The position numbers and the translations under genes are program-made. A stretch of DNA of 64,000 bases from Conchocele bisecta (taxonomy: Eukaryota; Mollusca; Bivalvia; Lucinida; Thyasiridae), in assembly GCA_029237695.1 (NCBI GenBank), contig CM055265.1:77680447-77744446 (forward strand), written 5' to 3'. Positions 1 to 12,700 of this stretch are shown here, one piece after another (positions within the stretch are counted from its first letter, which is position 1; each line of letters starts with the position of its first letter). The notes below the pieces were generated by a model. The model did no database searches. It saw only the letters and a list, made by a program, of their open reading frames with translations, and was not told the origin of the DNA.

Positions 1-1177
1 AAAATATAGATGATGATAAACACCCATATGAAGTTTCAAGGTAATGGGCAAAGCAGTTGCAGAGATATAGTATAACGAAAAATTTAATTTAACCAAAAAC
101 TTAACCAAAAAACTTAACCAAAAACTTAACCAAAAAACTTAACCGAAAACTTCAAAAGTAAATTTGACCTTGACATTGGGCACAGGGGCCGCACGGAAGG
201 GGGGTAGAATGAAAATATAGATGATGATAAACACCCATGTGAAGTTTCAAGGTAATGGGCAAAGAAGTTGCAGAGATATAGTGTAACAAAAAACATTTAA
301 CCAAAAATAAAAAACTTAACCAAAAAACTTAACCAAAAACTTTAACCACAAAAATTAACCAAAAAACTTAACCAAAAACTTTAACCAAAGAACTTAACCA
401 AAAACTTCAAAGTAATTTGACCTTGACATTGGGCACAGGGGCCGCACGGGTTAGGGGGTAGAATGAAAATATAGATGATGATAAACACCCCATATGAAGT
501 TTCAAGGTAATGGGCAAGCAGTTGCAGAGATATAGTGTAACAAAAAACTTTAACAAAAAACAAAACTTAACCAAAAAAAAAACTTAACCAAAAACTTTAA
601 CCACAAAAACTTAACCAAAAAACTTAACCAAAAACTTTAACCAAAGAACTTAACCAAAAACTTCAAAGTAATTTGACCTTGACATTGGGCACAGGGGCCC
701 CACGGGAGGGGGTAGAATGAAAATATAGATGATGATAAACACCCATATGAAGTTTCAAGGTAATGGGCAAAGCAGTTGCAGAGATATAGTATAACGAAAA
801 ACTTTGACCAAAAAACTTAACCAAAAAACTTAACCAAAAACTTTAACCAAAAACTTTAACCAAAAAACTTAACCAAAAACTTCAAAGTAATTTGACCTTC
901 ACATTGGGCACAGGGGCCGCACAGAAGGGGGGTAGAATGAAAATATAGATGATGATAAACACCCATGTGAAGTTTCAAGGTAATGGGCAAAGCAGTTGGA
1001 GAGATATAGTATAACGAAAAACTTTAACCAAAAACTTTAACCAAAAAACTTAACCAAAAAACTTAACCAACCAAAAAACTTAACCAAAAAAACTTAACCA
1101 AAAACTTTAACCAAAGAACTCAACCAAAAACTTTAACCAAAAAACTTATCCAAACAACTTAACCAAAAACTTTAACC

Positions 1178-1246
1178 GGACACACGTATGTACGTACGTA
1201 AGCCAAAGTGCCGACTATATCGCGCTTTCCGCAAGCGGGCGCGACA
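1178..1246 (+). repeat. Hairpin-ended module inside the satellite
   Basis: A GGACACACGTATGTACGTAC stretch is followed by a spacer and the stem-loop CGCTTTCCGCAAGCGGGCG. The same module closes the array near 4045 and recurs near 39060, which marks it as the 3' end of a dispersed element family and not part of the basic satellite unit. Confidence 0.75.
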
Positions 1247-3984
1247 AAAACTTAACCAAAAACTTTAACCAAAAAACTTAACCAAAAACTTTAACCAAAA
1301 AACTTAACCAAAAACTTCAAAGTAATTTGACCTTGACATTGGGCACAGGGCTGCATGGAAGGGGGGTAGATGAAAATGATGATGATGATACCCATATGAA
1401 GTTTCAAGGTAATGGGCAAAGCAGTTGCAGAGATATAGTATAACGAAAAACTTTAACCAAAAAACTTAACCAAAAACTTTAACCAAAAAACTTAACCGAA
1501 AACTTCAAAGTAATTTGACCTTGACATTGGGCACAGGGGCCGCACGGAACGGGGGTAGAATGAAAATATAGATGATGATAAACACCCATGTGAAGTTTCA
1601 AGGTAATGGGCAAAGCAGTTGCAGAGATATAGTATAACAAAAAACTTTAACCAAAAAACTTAACCAAAAAACTTAACCAAAAACTTTAACCACAAAACTT
1701 AACCAAAAAACTTAACCAAAAACTTTAACCAAAGAACTTAACCAAAAAGTTCAAAGTAATTTGACCTTGACATTGGGCACAGGGGCCGCACGGGAGGGGG
1801 GTAGAATGAAAATATAGATGATGATAAACACCCATATGAAGTTTCAAGGTAATGGGCAAAGCAGTTGCAGAGATATAGTATAACAAAAAACTTTAACCAA
1901 AAAACTTAACCAAAAACTTTAACCACAAAACTTAACCAAAAAACTTAACCAAAAACTTTAACCAAAGAACTTAACCAAAAAGTTCAAAGTAATTTGACCT
2001 TGACATTGGGCACAGGGGCCGCACGGGAGGGGGGTAGAATGAAAATATAGATGATGATAAACACCCATATGAAGTTTCAAGGTAATGGGCAAAGCAGTTG
2101 CAGAGATATAGTATAACGAAAAACTTTAACCAAAAAACTTAACCAAAAAACTTAACCAAAAACTTTAACCAAAAAACTTAACCGAAAACTTCAAAGTAAT
2201 TTGACCTTGACATTGGGCACAGGGGCTGCACGGAAGGGGGGTAGAATGAAAATATAGATGATGATAAACACCCATGTGAAGTTTCAAGGTAATGGGAAAA
2301 GCAGTTGCAGAGATATAGTATAACAAAAAACTTTAACCAAAAACTTAACCAAAAACTTTAACCACAAAACTTAACCAAAAAACTTAACCAAAAACTTTAA
2401 CCAAAGAACTTAACCAAAAACTTCAAAGTAATTTGACCTTGACATTGGGCACAGGGCCGCACGGGGTGAGGGTAGGGGGTAGAATGAAAATATAGATGAT
2501 GGATAAACACCCATATGAAGTTTCAAGGTAATGGGCAAAGCAGTTGCAGAGATATAGTATAACGAAAAACTTTGACCAAAAAACTTAACCAAAAAACTTA
2601 ACCAAAAACTTTAACCAAAAAACTTTAACCAAAAAACTTAACCAAATACTTCAAGTAATTTGACCTTCACATTGGGCACAAGGGGGCGCACAGAAGGGGG
2701 GTAGAATGAAAATTATAGATGATGATAAAAACCCATGTGAAGTTTCAAGGTAATGGGCAAAGCAGTTGGAGAGATATAGTATAACAAAATTAAAAAACTT
2801 TAACAAAAACTTTAACCAAAAAACTTAACCAAACAAAAAACTTAACCAAAACTTTAACCAAAAAAACGTAACCAAAAACTTCAAAGTAATTTGACCTTGA
2901 CATTGGGCACAGGGGCAGCACGGGAGGGGGATAGAATGAAAAATAATAGATGAGGATAAACACCCATGTGAAGTTTCAAGGTAATGGCAAAGCAGTTGCA
3001 GAGATATAGTATAACGAAAAACTTTAAAACCAAACCGAACTTTAACCAAAAAAACTTAAAACCAAAAAACCTTAACCAAAAACTTAACCAAAAACTTTAA
3101 CCAAAACTTAACCAAAAACTTAACCAAAAACTTTAACCAAAGAACTTAACCAAAAACTTCAAAGTAATTTGACCTTGACATTGGGCACAGGGGCCGCACA
3201 GGAGGGGGTAGAATGAAAATATAGATGATGATAAACACCCATATGAAGTTTCAAGGTAATGGGCAAAGCAGTTGCAGAGATGTAGTATAACGAAAAACTT
3301 TAACCAAAAAACTTAAGCAAAATACTTAACCAAAAACTTTAACCAAAAAACTTACCCAAAATCTTCAAAGTAGTTTGACCTTGACATTCGGCACAGGGGC
3401 CGCACGGGAGGGGGGTAGAATGAAAATATAGATGATGATAAACACCCATGTGAAGTTTCAAGGTAATGGGCAAAGCAGTTGCAGAGATATAGTATAACAA
3501 AAAACTTTAACCAAAAAACTTAACCAAAAAACTTAACCAAAAACTTTAACCAAAGAACTTAACCAAAAACTTCAAAGTAATTTGACCTTGACATTGGGCA
3601 CAGGGGCCGCACAGGAGGGGGGTAGAATGAAAATATAGATGATGATAAACACCCATATGAAGTTTCAAGGTAATGGGCAAAGCATTGCAAGATGTAGTAT
3701 AACGAAAAACGAAAAATTTAACCAAAAACTTAAGCAAAATACTTCTTAACCAAAAACTTTAACCAAAAAACTTACCCAAAATCTTCAAAGAGTATTTGAC
3801 CTTGACATCGGCACAGGGGCCGCACGGAGTAGAATGAAAATATAGATGATGATAAACACCCATGTGAAGTTTCAAGGTAATGGGCAAAGCAGTTGCAGAG
3901 ATATAGTATAACAAAAAACTTTAACCAAAAAACTTAACCAAAAAACTTAACTAAAAACTTTCACCAAAGAACTTAACCAAACAA

Positions 3985-4045
3985 CTTAACGTACGTACGC
4001 CAAACGGCCGACTATATCGCGCTTTCCGCAAGCGGGCGCGACAAT
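3985..4045 (+). repeat. Terminal hairpin module at the right edge of the satellite
   Basis: The array ends with GTACGTACGCC, a short spacer and the stem-loop CGCTTTCCGCAAGCGGGCG followed by CGACAA. Sequence after 4046 is unrelated, so this is probably the true 3' boundary of the parent element. Confidence 0.75.
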
Positions 4046-4210
4046 AAAATCATTTATTAATTATCAATTTACTGTTAGCGACACGCGGCGGTAACAGTCT
4101 ATTTTGATAATGTGCGGGGACGACGACTTTCACATCACGGCTTACGGTGCGCATGCGCTGTATACTACGCGCGCCAGTAGGCTTCCCAATATGTAAACAA
4201 GAATATCAAC

Positions 4211-4446
4211 ATGTCGAAACGTCCAGGACGGAAATTGTATGAAACGGCGTCGGCCAAAAAAAAGGCGAATTGTCTGAGGGACAGGCAGTACAGAGAGAGA
4301 GAGTGGTTAATATTGGAGACCAGATCACCAAATGGAAAGAGTTACGTGGAGATTTAGATTTGGACTCGAACAGAGATTTTTCTTCTCAACTTCCGATACT
4401 TCACTGCGCATGTCAAATATGTGATATGATTGATCGTGTCACGTGA
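4211..4446 (+). pseudogene. Gene fragment, basic N-terminal region, frameshifted at a GA repeat
   Basis: From the ATG at 4211 the frame reads MSKRPGRKLYETASAKKKAN and continues with Arg/Glu-rich residues (LRDRQYRERE), then hits a stop near 4357. At a short (GA)n run near 4300 a two-base shift opens a second frame that reads GDQITKWKELRGDLDLDSN and goes on to a Cys-containing stretch (HCACQICDMIDRVT) and a stop at 4444-4446. The order (GRKL..SAKKKA..LR.RQ.RER..G...W..L...L.L) resembles the N-terminus of uncharacterised multicopy invertebrate proteins I recall only loosely. Whether this is a decayed transposon gene, a broken duplicate or a first exon is unknown. It lies 165 bp right of the satellite, on the strand opposite to NCOA5. 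Confidence 0.4.
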
Positions 4447-6099
4447 CGCGTGTTGGTAAAAATAGCACGAGGTCGGAAAATACCCTTTCTGGTCTCGGCA
4501 TATAAAATGCGATTTAACACCAATTAATACGTGCCGTAATTAAAAATAACTTGTTAGTGGGTAGACAAATGGCTCATATAAGGCATGACAGAAAATGAAA
4601 AGTAGTAGTACAATGTAACCTGCTGCTGGGCATGTGTACCTTTAAAGGCACTGGGTCTCAGATATGCTTAGAAAGTGATGAAACAGAATAGGAAAACATG
4701 TCTAAATTGTAGATTTGTATTGTATTTCTGAACCTACATGTAATTGTACATAACGGTCTAAGATGCCTGTAAAAAAAAGTATGTTTATAATAGTATTATA
4801 TAATAGTATTATAAACATGTTTTTCAGGCAATGGTTACCAATTAGTTTATTTAAATTAATTACACTAGCATCTATAATTAATGGGAACTTCTTTCTAAAT
4901 TTGGCATGGTATTATCATTTCACATATCTTAAAATATAGCAAACTTTTCCCAATTATGTGAAGTCAAATAACCATATCTCCCCTGCTTGTCACAGTTTCA
5001 GATAGCATGTACAATGTACATGTACTTGAATATAACGCAATATTTTTGGAATGTGATCAAATGAAATGGTGCGATTGATTTATATGTGTCATTTACTGTG
5101 CATGAAGAGAAAAAACACATATTGGATATCTGAGACATCATCTGAGACACAGTCATTTTAAAAGTATGGGCCAATAGTACATGTTAATGTGACTATCAAC
5201 TTGGCAGAGCTCCAGTTAAACTGAATATTATGTAAACACGCAATAAAAAAATACCAAAAACCCAATAAAATCAGAACCGATGTGAACCAGAAAGTGATTG
5301 CTTCTGGCTGTCGCCTAGGCCAATATTGATTTTTAAATAATATACTTTGTGATCATGTCTTTTTCAAAGAATGCTGACCATGACAGATAGCATTAGGTGT
5401 AGTCAGCAATCATTGAAGTAAATGATTAATTATGACAAAACAACATTAGGTATGTCTCAAAATTACAGCTCAGAAGTAACATATGACATAATTTCACAAG
5501 TTCAGGTTGCCAAGTGCGACATTGTTAGCACTGATTTATACCAATGGTCCTACAGATTAATCAACATGCTGTCAGCCGTATTGACAGAACAGTACTGCCC
5601 CTTTCGAGCGGAGCCACAAGGTGGCGCCACGATACATCCTGGTTGATTTTTATCCATATACATGTTTCACATTTAAAAATTCCGAGGCAGATAACTCTTG
5701 CTGACTCTCAACAAGTCTGTTAGCTAATATCCAATGGTATTGGCATGTATTATTACAGTAGAAGTAAAGCAACGTGTATATTTCAATTATGAATGGTAAG
5801 GCAGTATTATTTGTGTTAAATTGAAAACCGACCTCCGTTTCGCTCTTTGATCGATTTGTCCGCCAGACAACGCAAAATACCGGTAATACACAATGGCATT
5901 CGGATGAAAAGTTGACAGGTTACACTTTCTGTACATGTAAATATACAATACATGTAGCAGCAAACCATTACGACCTTTAGGCTTGTGTCCATATCGGTAA
6001 CAGTTTTTACAATTATCGATTTTACAGGTAACATCAGTGACAAGAGTGAAATACACAATGATGTTGATATGCTGTCTGATACAACTTGTTACTGGTATT
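4447..6099. other. No gene recognised; one short hairpin
   Basis: AT-rich sequence, probably the distal part of the NCOA5 intron after exon 7 (or beyond). Both strands were read for NCOA5 C-terminal exons and none was recognised. A hairpin at 4765-4829 (GCCTG...CAGGC ends, arms rich in TATAATAGTATTATA) is the only structure seen. The open frames at 5422-5646 and 5787-6058 look like chance. Confidence 0.6.
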
Positions 6100-6434
6100 C
6101 AGGGCTCCAGATAAGTTGCGCATTTGCTTAAATACCTAATTAAAATTGCCAAAAACCAAATTGAAAGCAGAAGTACTTAGCGAGTATCAAAAAGCAATAC
6201 AAATTTTATGGTACCTATATCATGCTGCAGAAAACAATAAACAGACCAGCATATTTTTCTTATTTTCTAAGAAAACACATCTTGGTATTGTTTTCATTTC
6301 GAAGCAAACTATTCAATAATTGATGTCCGTTGATGTGTAAACAGTAATGTGATTTTAAAATTTTGAAATACCCAATTGCCTAAGAAATGATGGAGTAACA
6401 ATACCCAATTACTAATTCCTTATCTGGAGCACTG
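6100..6434. repeat. MITE, GAGCTCCAG-ended family, copy 1
   Basis: Starts CAGGGCTCCAGATAAG and ends with its complement, CTTATCTGGAGCACTG. The interior (CCCAATTGAAA..., CCAAGAT-like and AACAATAAACAGACC stretches) matches the copies at 21.0, 54.4 and 58.0 kb. The central palindrome seen in the 21.2 and 58.2 kb copies is largely deleted here. Confidence 0.8.
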
Positions 6435-7589
6435 GGTATTACAGTAACAGTCCATAAAATATACACGCACATTGTTTTTCCATGGAACAAAATTGATGTT
6501 AAGTGTGATTACATGTCACACCAAGCGGATAAATAAAACTATATTGTACATGATATTCTTTTACGGAGCCATAGATAGACCGTGTAACAGTAAATTTTGA
6601 GGCACAGAAATTAAATTACATGGAATACGTTTGATTTATTTTATTTTTTGCTTTCACTGCATTTTATAAATAAAATGTATGGCAATACAAGTACAAATGT
6701 TGACACATTGTCAAATTATATTACATTACTAGATTTACAATATGTTAGACTAACAAACGAACACATTTGGACAAAGAGAATATAAGCTATCTGGAATATA
6801 TATTATTTCAAGCGAACCAACCGATAACTGGGTCATTATCAGTTTACAAATAAGCTAAACCAGCAAATGCAACAAGTTCAAGTTCTTAAAATATGTCATT
6901 AGTACACATCAGTAAAAGCTTTTAATATGCGCAATTAAAAACAAAATTTTGTTTTTCCCACAATCTGTCACAGATGTTCAAAAAGCCATGGATCAATCAA
7001 AGACCCAGCACTGGACATGAACAAAAGGTATCTCAAAAGTAATGATACTTTATTCATAATTAATGCCAATTTATGACACAGACGAATGAAGATGATAAGT
7101 TGTCTCTGGTTCTAACGTTAGATCACAATTCAGGGTGGCCACAGACTTTTGAAAACAAATTTCCTGATACTTTCCCGATTTTCCACAATTTTATTCCAAC
7201 AAATTTGAACATGAGAATCATTGATTAACCCTTAAAAGGAGGGAATAAATTTGGTCATCAGCTGTTTCTTTCGTAGTCTTATTGCTCAACGAACAGTGTT
7301 TTCACAGAGCACCGGACTGTCAAAACATATTTTGAAGAGAAACTAATGATGACACAAAGATGACACAATTTTAATCTACTCTGTTGGTGTTACTGGTAAC
7401 CAAAATAGCTATTTGGCTACAACTATTTCATAAATAAAGTTGAAAAAGTACAATGTTTTTGTGCCAATATAAAACCAACTATCAGCATCCTAGTCATTGT
7501 TAGTTGGTGTTGCCAACTGTTTAACTCTTTGCATACTAGTGGTGAAAATAACAGATTGGGAGTATTTTTTCATATTTCTCTCTGTAAAT
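6435..7589. other. No gene recognised
   Basis: AT-rich intron-like sequence with no supported exon, RNA gene or clear repeat on either strand. Confidence 0.55.
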
Positions 7590-7742
7590 GGGCTCGTTTC
7601 ACTAAACTTTGTACGAGTAAAATGTTCATAAGTGCGAATTTACGATCGTCTGGAAATTTCAATGTATGGATTTACATTTATTGAGCATAGCAGCCTATGC
7701 TCAACGAACATTTTAGTCGTACAAAGTTTAGTGAAACGGCCC
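7590..7742. repeat. Fold-back MITE, GTTTCACTAAACTTTGTACG family, short copy
   Basis: Ends are complementary: GGGC.CGTTTCACTAAACTT at the left and AAGTTTAGTGAAACGGCCC at the right, around a TTTATTGAGCATA core. Longer copies lie at 29953-30187 and 43787-44024. This copy has lost part of one arm. Confidence 0.85.
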
Positions 7743-7747
7743 ACAGG

Positions 7748-7800
7748 TCTTAGAATTTCATTAGAATTGCGCCCTTCCTCAATTCTAATGAAATTCCAAG
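7748..7800. repeat. Short palindrome from the TTTCATTAGAATT family
   Basis: TAGAATTTCATTAGAATT is followed by a short loop and AATTCTAATGAAATTCC. The same palindrome forms the centre of the GAGCTCCAG-ended MITEs at 21.2 and 58.2 kb, so this is a fragment of one, directly beside the preceding MITE. Confidence 0.7.
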
Positions 7801-7969
7801 ACATACTCATAATATTTACATGGAGAAATAATAGAAAATATAACAAACTGTCTGTTTTTTAAACTATTGATAGTCCCACAAGTTTCCCAGCATGCAAAGA
7901 GTTAAAAACCAACATAGAGGTGAACCTGCATTAGAAGGGCCACTACACACTGAGAATCACACTCCTTAC

Positions 7970-8169
7970 CTTGAGGGGTGCCGTGTAAGATGTTGAGCGT
8001 CAACGACTTGTGCATTTCGTTTTGGCTGTTGACGATGATGGCAAAGAGACAGTTCTTCCGCGATGCTTCCTCGACCATCTGGGGGACGAGCACGTTTTCC
8101 GGGATAATCAGAATCTCACATATCATGGCGCTCTGCCGCAGTCGTGCGTCTATCGAATCACCGTAGGAC
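7970..8169 (-). CDS. NCOA5: NCOA5 orthologue, exon 7 (anticodon-binding-like domain)
   Basis: Acceptor TACTGTAG is at 8177-8170 and donor GTAAGG follows 7970. The 200-nt exon completes the codon split in exon 6 (CA|G). It reads SYGDSIDARLRQSAM, then ILIIPENVLVPQMVEEASR and LFAIIVNSQNEMHKSLTLNI, and ends in HGTPQ. This order matches the conserved class II aminoacyl-tRNA-synthetase anticodon-binding-like domain of animal NCOA5, whose block ends in a GTPQ motif. In vertebrates NCOA5 is a nuclear protein that modulates nuclear receptor transcription. The frame stays open 66 codons and leaves one base for the next exon, which I could not find. The coactivator role is transferred from the family and not shown here. 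Confidence 0.9.
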
Positions 8170-8261
8170 CTACAGTAGGATCAGCAGAAGTGGTGGATCA
8201 GAAAGGTCGAGTAAAAATATGCATGGTAAAAGGGTTTGACTTTCAACTCTACATAATATAA

Positions 8262-8345
8262 ACTAGAGCAAGTGAACAGAGGCTCGCGAATACCATCGTC
8301 CGCCACCTTGACAGACAAACAAAAACTGACGAAAGGCAACATGAA
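8262..8345 (+). repeat. Fragment of a dispersed repeat
   Basis: AAACTAGAGCAAGTGAACAG followed by GAGGCTCGCGAATAC resembles the segment at 36966-37060 (AAAGTGAGCAGGGGCTCACG), where it leads to an (ACGG)n stretch and a 3' hairpin. Here only the left part is recognisable. Confidence 0.45.
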
Positions 8346-8365
8346 AATTATATTTGATTTAATTT

Positions 8366-8530
8366 AATGGTCTTTAACGACCTGTCCACAGCTAAGGTCA
8401 TTTTAGGTCGGGTTAACAGGGCCGAATCCAAAATCAGAACTGAATAGATGCAGAGAAAAAAAAATCAGCCCTGAAATTAGAATAACCTGACCTGGTGACA
8501 GATACGCACCGGACCATTCACTTAGCCCCA
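8366..8530 (+). repeat. SINE-like repeat, 'CTTTAACG' family, partial copy
   Basis: Contains GTCCACAGCTAAGGTCAT, then TCAGCCCTGAAATTAGAATA and ACCTGACCTGGTG, shared with the longer copy at 32039-32300. The 5' TTTGTTTATT.GTGTTTAA run of that copy is degraded here. Confidence 0.7.
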
Positions 8531-8691
8531 CTCCCAAAAATTATACCTCTACCCTCGATATAATTCTTACGCTGGGGGTATAATCAACATTTGCAAACAC
8601 TATAGATCCAGATGAGCTGGCTTGTAACAAGCCGTCTCATCAGCATCTGCAATGTTTGTCAACATTTTTCAGATATGTTAACAGATCTATA

Positions 8692-8752
8692 TAGTCCAGG
8701 CTCCCTAATACAAGTCCGCATATACTTTTCGCGGCGCGATTTTTGACACTTG
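8692..8752 (+). repeat. Left terminal inverted repeat of the Academ-like element
   Basis: 61 bp starting TAGTCCAGGCTCCC and ending TTTTTGACACTTG. It differs from the complement of 14202-14262 at positions 7, 15, 28 and 39 only. Confidence 0.93.
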
Positions 8753-8842
8753 ACTCTGGTAATATGACCCACAGGCTACGATAATAACCCAGGTAGACTT
8801 TCGGGATAGGCGGCAAACGTCAATGAAGAGACAAAATCCAAG

Positions 8843-9325
8843 ATGGCCACTGCTTTCACTCATAATACACTGAATGAGCCATAATTTCATATATAAAAGA
8901 CATGTGGACATACTTTTGGTATCGGTTTTGATTGACGAGTATATCCAACATGTTGCAACTGTTGTGTTACAAAGTACTCCTATTTGCAGCCATAAATCCA
9001 AGATGGCCGCCGGTTTAAACAGGAAAAACACTATGTCAGACATCAATTTATCTCTGCAAGGCATGCATACATCTAATCAGTATTTATTTTCACTATCTGT
9101 CAAATTCATAACACTCTGAGCACGTTTATCCACAATCACTCGCGATATGCAAACAATAATCCAAGATGGCCGCCATAATTACTAAGAAAAACCTGTGTAC
9201 GGCACACATGTATAGCTTAAATGACTACTGTAAAAGCATTTTCCATATATTTGAAACATGTTTTTGGCATTGTTGCGACAATAATGCATTGCTACATTTC
9301 TGACACCTGTTTTTTCAAAATGGCC
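8843..9325 (+). repeat. Left subterminal ATGGCC motif series
   Basis: ATGGCC, usually inside CCAAGATGGCCGCC, occurs at 8843, 9003, 9166 and 9320 in direct orientation, spaced 160, 163 and 154 bp. The motif is inverted in the right subterminal region. A transposase binding role is inferred. Confidence 0.75.
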
Positions 9326-9794
9326 GCCAAATTTCGACGATTTAAATCGCTCATATATATGAACTAAGAAGCAACTTTCCAATAAATAGTGAACACCCGG
9401 ATATTTCAATAGGTAATACGAAAAATATACACCTCTAAATTATCTAATTTGGATGTAAGAACTTAAATCGAGAACAAAAAGAAAATTACACCATGTATTG
9501 TATTAAACAACCAACTGAATCGTAGCACATTATAATTACGTCGATAACGTGTGCATATTTACGCATAATAATTGATTGTTCCACAGATAATAAGTAGCAG
9601 TAAGCATTATGTATGACATATCAATCCTAGTACAAGTCTGGTCAAAGCAGTGTTACTAATACCGATTACTGCAGCCACAAATATTAGGAATGATATCAAA
9701 AGTTTTTCATAAAGCTGGGTGACGACGATAATTGTGTATGTTACACTATAAGTTATCGTTCAATTAAACACCTGTAAACCTTATGCAAGTCTTA

Positions 9795-12700
9795 TCAATA
9801 CCATTCCAATTGTTTTTGGGTGAACAGCGCGATTGTGTTGTCACAGGTTTTGACAATCATTTGCTTTTTTGTGGCAAATGACACACACTTAACGGCACTA
9901 GATTTGCAGCCACACCGATTGGAGTCGCATCTGCCACCAAAGGTACATGTTGTTAGAACGGATACAGGTAATCGTTTCAAGAACTGTTCTGGTTTCAGAG
10001 AACCATCTACATTAATCCAGCCAATATTGGTGGGATCAAGTGCGCTCACATCGTCAAAAAGTGTGATTGCACCGCGAACTACAAATAATAATCGTGTTAT
10101 ATGTCCGCGGACAACACTGGACGTTGGGGGAAGTTCATATATAGCCCTTATAGCAGTGCGTCTGGTATGGTACTGGAATCTTAACTCATCAAACGTTGAC
10201 GCCGTTGTTTTTTACCTAGAACCAGACCATACTTGCACAAGATAACGCTCAGCCATCTGAATTTCATATTCGTCAAGAATGTCAGACTCTCCGAAATTGG
10301 CTAAGTACGTTTCTGGGTGACTTATAACGGCACTATGCTTTGTACCAAATTTGCTCACTGCGTCATCGCCGGTCGTGATATGCGCTTTAACAAGAACTTG
10401 ACAGAGCGCTGCACCTAACTTCCCGTATCAAATATGGAGTGGTATGAGTCGCCGTTTCGTACCTACACCATACTGTACCCACAATTCCTTCATGTGTCTT
10501 TTCAAAAAGTAGTCCATGTATTGCAGCAAAAGAACGACACTGTCGATGTCGTTCGACATTACTACGACACATTCACATCCTCTTTCAACTGTCCAATTTG
10601 TATGTGGAATGATACGAGCATCCGCTTCTTCCAGCCAGCTACTGAGTTCTGCTATGTCACCAGTGTGTCCTCCTTCGGGCTGCTCAAATAGCTGTGTGGG
10701 AAGAACTTCGCCACAACCATTCCACTCAGTACCAGTGAAGCGTCTCTTATGTCACGAATGGCAAAGTCTCGTACTAATTTTTCCAGCTTTGACTTATTCG
10801 AAGCCGAAGTCCAGAATTTGTCTATCTGCTGTGATATTGGCACTGTTTCGTGCATCTCAGCGATGTCAACACAACCAGTTGAACCTGCACGACGTAGTCT
10901 CTCGCATTCTTTTATCGACAACTCAGCATAACTGTCAGAGATGATATGAGTTTCGTCTGCCTGACAAACACTACGGGCACCTGAAATCACCTTCTTTATG
11001 ACCTCGCCAAAGTTACCATATGATGTTAAATTATGTACCTGGCGAACTCTGGACATGAAATTGATTATAATCGTGGTTTTCAATACTGATTGTCTTTGGA
11101 AATCATAGTCGCTGTTAACGAGGTTCAGCTCTAATTCTGTAATCAGCGCACTTTGTGTTGCTTTAGTTGGCAAATCTACATCGAACAATGGACTGCATGG
11201 GAGAAGATCATGACTGAAAATGTCTTTCATTGACATTCCTCGCTCCTTTGCCATTTCACAGTCACGTTGAGCTGAAGCGATGTCTTTGGTAGATATGTCA
11301 TCCTCGATAGAGCCAAGTAGTGTAGCACGTGCACCTGTGTCAGCTCTGACATCAACCTTAGGAAGCTTCCGCTTTGATATAGTATCGCTCAACTTCTTCA
11401 ATTTCTCAACATATCGCTCGCGCCGAAATTCTTTGTAAGCTCTATGTCAGTTCTCTATGACGCCGAGTAAACGCATCTTTGTATCCTGGTGCACCACGCG
11501 TTTGGTGACCAAGTTGTGTAGTTGAACTACTGGTACTGGAACGAGACAATGGTTTCCTCGGGACTGTACAAAATCATGCAGACGCACAACATTTCTATCG
11601 AACAGCTCACCTTTCTGGCCGCTTAGCTCATGATGGGTTGATGTTTCCATGTGCTCCATGAGGCGATCACTTGTCAGTGCACGAAATGTATTGGAGATGC
11701 CAAGAATTTCGTGGAAAAGCAACTGCCACTCAACAACTAATTCAGAGTTACGAGTTTCGCCGACAATGCCACCCTGACTTTTGGATGCCCGTTGAATCGA
11801 CTGTTCTAACTTCACATCTGGCGCTACAGCATTGAAGCTTCCATCTCTGTCCTTTACCACAAACTGGCCACGCATATATGACCTGTACAAGTCGGTGTGC
11901 TGTAACTCAAGTATTTTGACTCTCTCGAGGTACCACGAGCCATAGTTTATGGCATCAAACTCCTGGAATATTGCCATGGCCGAGTCGAAGACAGTTGAGA
12001 CGTGAAGTGGCCAATTCCCATCCCTATCCGCGACAATCAGGGGCTTTATCTGAGTTACAATGTTCTGAAATACTCCCCAAAATCGACACAACTCCGACTG
12101 TCGCAGATTGCCGGATACAGCAAGAACCTCGGCAAACTTAGCAGATGAATAACTGTGCTGTTTTCTTTTCAAAACACCTTTCAGCTGTACCACAGATTCC
12201 AAAAATGCAACCGAAGTTCCATGGCTAAGCCAGAACGCCCTCCATGCCAGTGTATCCAATACTTCAGTGACAATTAGCATTCTCCGGAGTGACCGAACAT
12301 AATGCCCACCTGACAATACTGACGGCAGTACACGTTTCCCAAACACCTCAGACTCAATAAGTGCATCTTCCATACCATTACCGGTAATATATCTTCCAGC
12401 GCAACGCAGCAACACATTGGCCATGTGGAACATTCCCATTATTGGATATATGTCGTTGAAAACATCCGACTCTGACATAAAAATATCAACGACTGTATGA
12501 AAAACTCCTTCATCACAGAAGACAGGAAGTGTTACCTGATCCAACTGAGCTCGAACACTCTGAAAATGTGTGAGAGCTTTTCTCACTGTGGCATAATCTG
12601 TAACTGGAGAGGGAATAACTGGAAGAAATCCTACTCGCATTATAGGCATTGTTGCTGTTGGAATTAGTGCATGTATACCACCCTAAGGAGGCAGACAACC

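Larger units (their letters stand above)
1..4045. repeat. Satellite array, ~16 units of ~235 bp with nested AACTTAACC sub-repeats
   Basis: About sixteen imperfect units follow each other. Each has a conserved block (TTGACCTTGACATTGGGCAC, then a G-rich stretch, GATGATGATAAACACCC and GTTTCAAGGTAATGGGC) and a variable block of repeated AAAAACTTAACC. Length differences between units come mostly from the number of these sub-repeats. The array starts before the window. Short reading frames on the minus strand here are the conserved block read repeatedly and are not genes. Single copies of the same block occur near 34.9 and 39.1 kb inside dispersed elements, so the array looks like an amplified core of such an element. 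Confidence 0.93.

Noticed and set aside
381..3737. Repeated 60-74 codon minus-strand frames in the first 4 kb
   Set aside because: They are the same satellite block read again and again, with lengths set by sub-repeat number; no independent evidence of coding.
1..4045. Regular array as a CRISPR or telomere
   Set aside because: Units are ~235 bp without unique spacers, and AACTTAACC sub-repeats are degenerate and internal to the unit, not a telomeric hexamer array.
9820..10245. 141- and 142-codon plus-strand frames at 9820 and 10516
   Set aside because: They are shadows of the minus-strand transposase-like gene, whose frames show conserved motifs.
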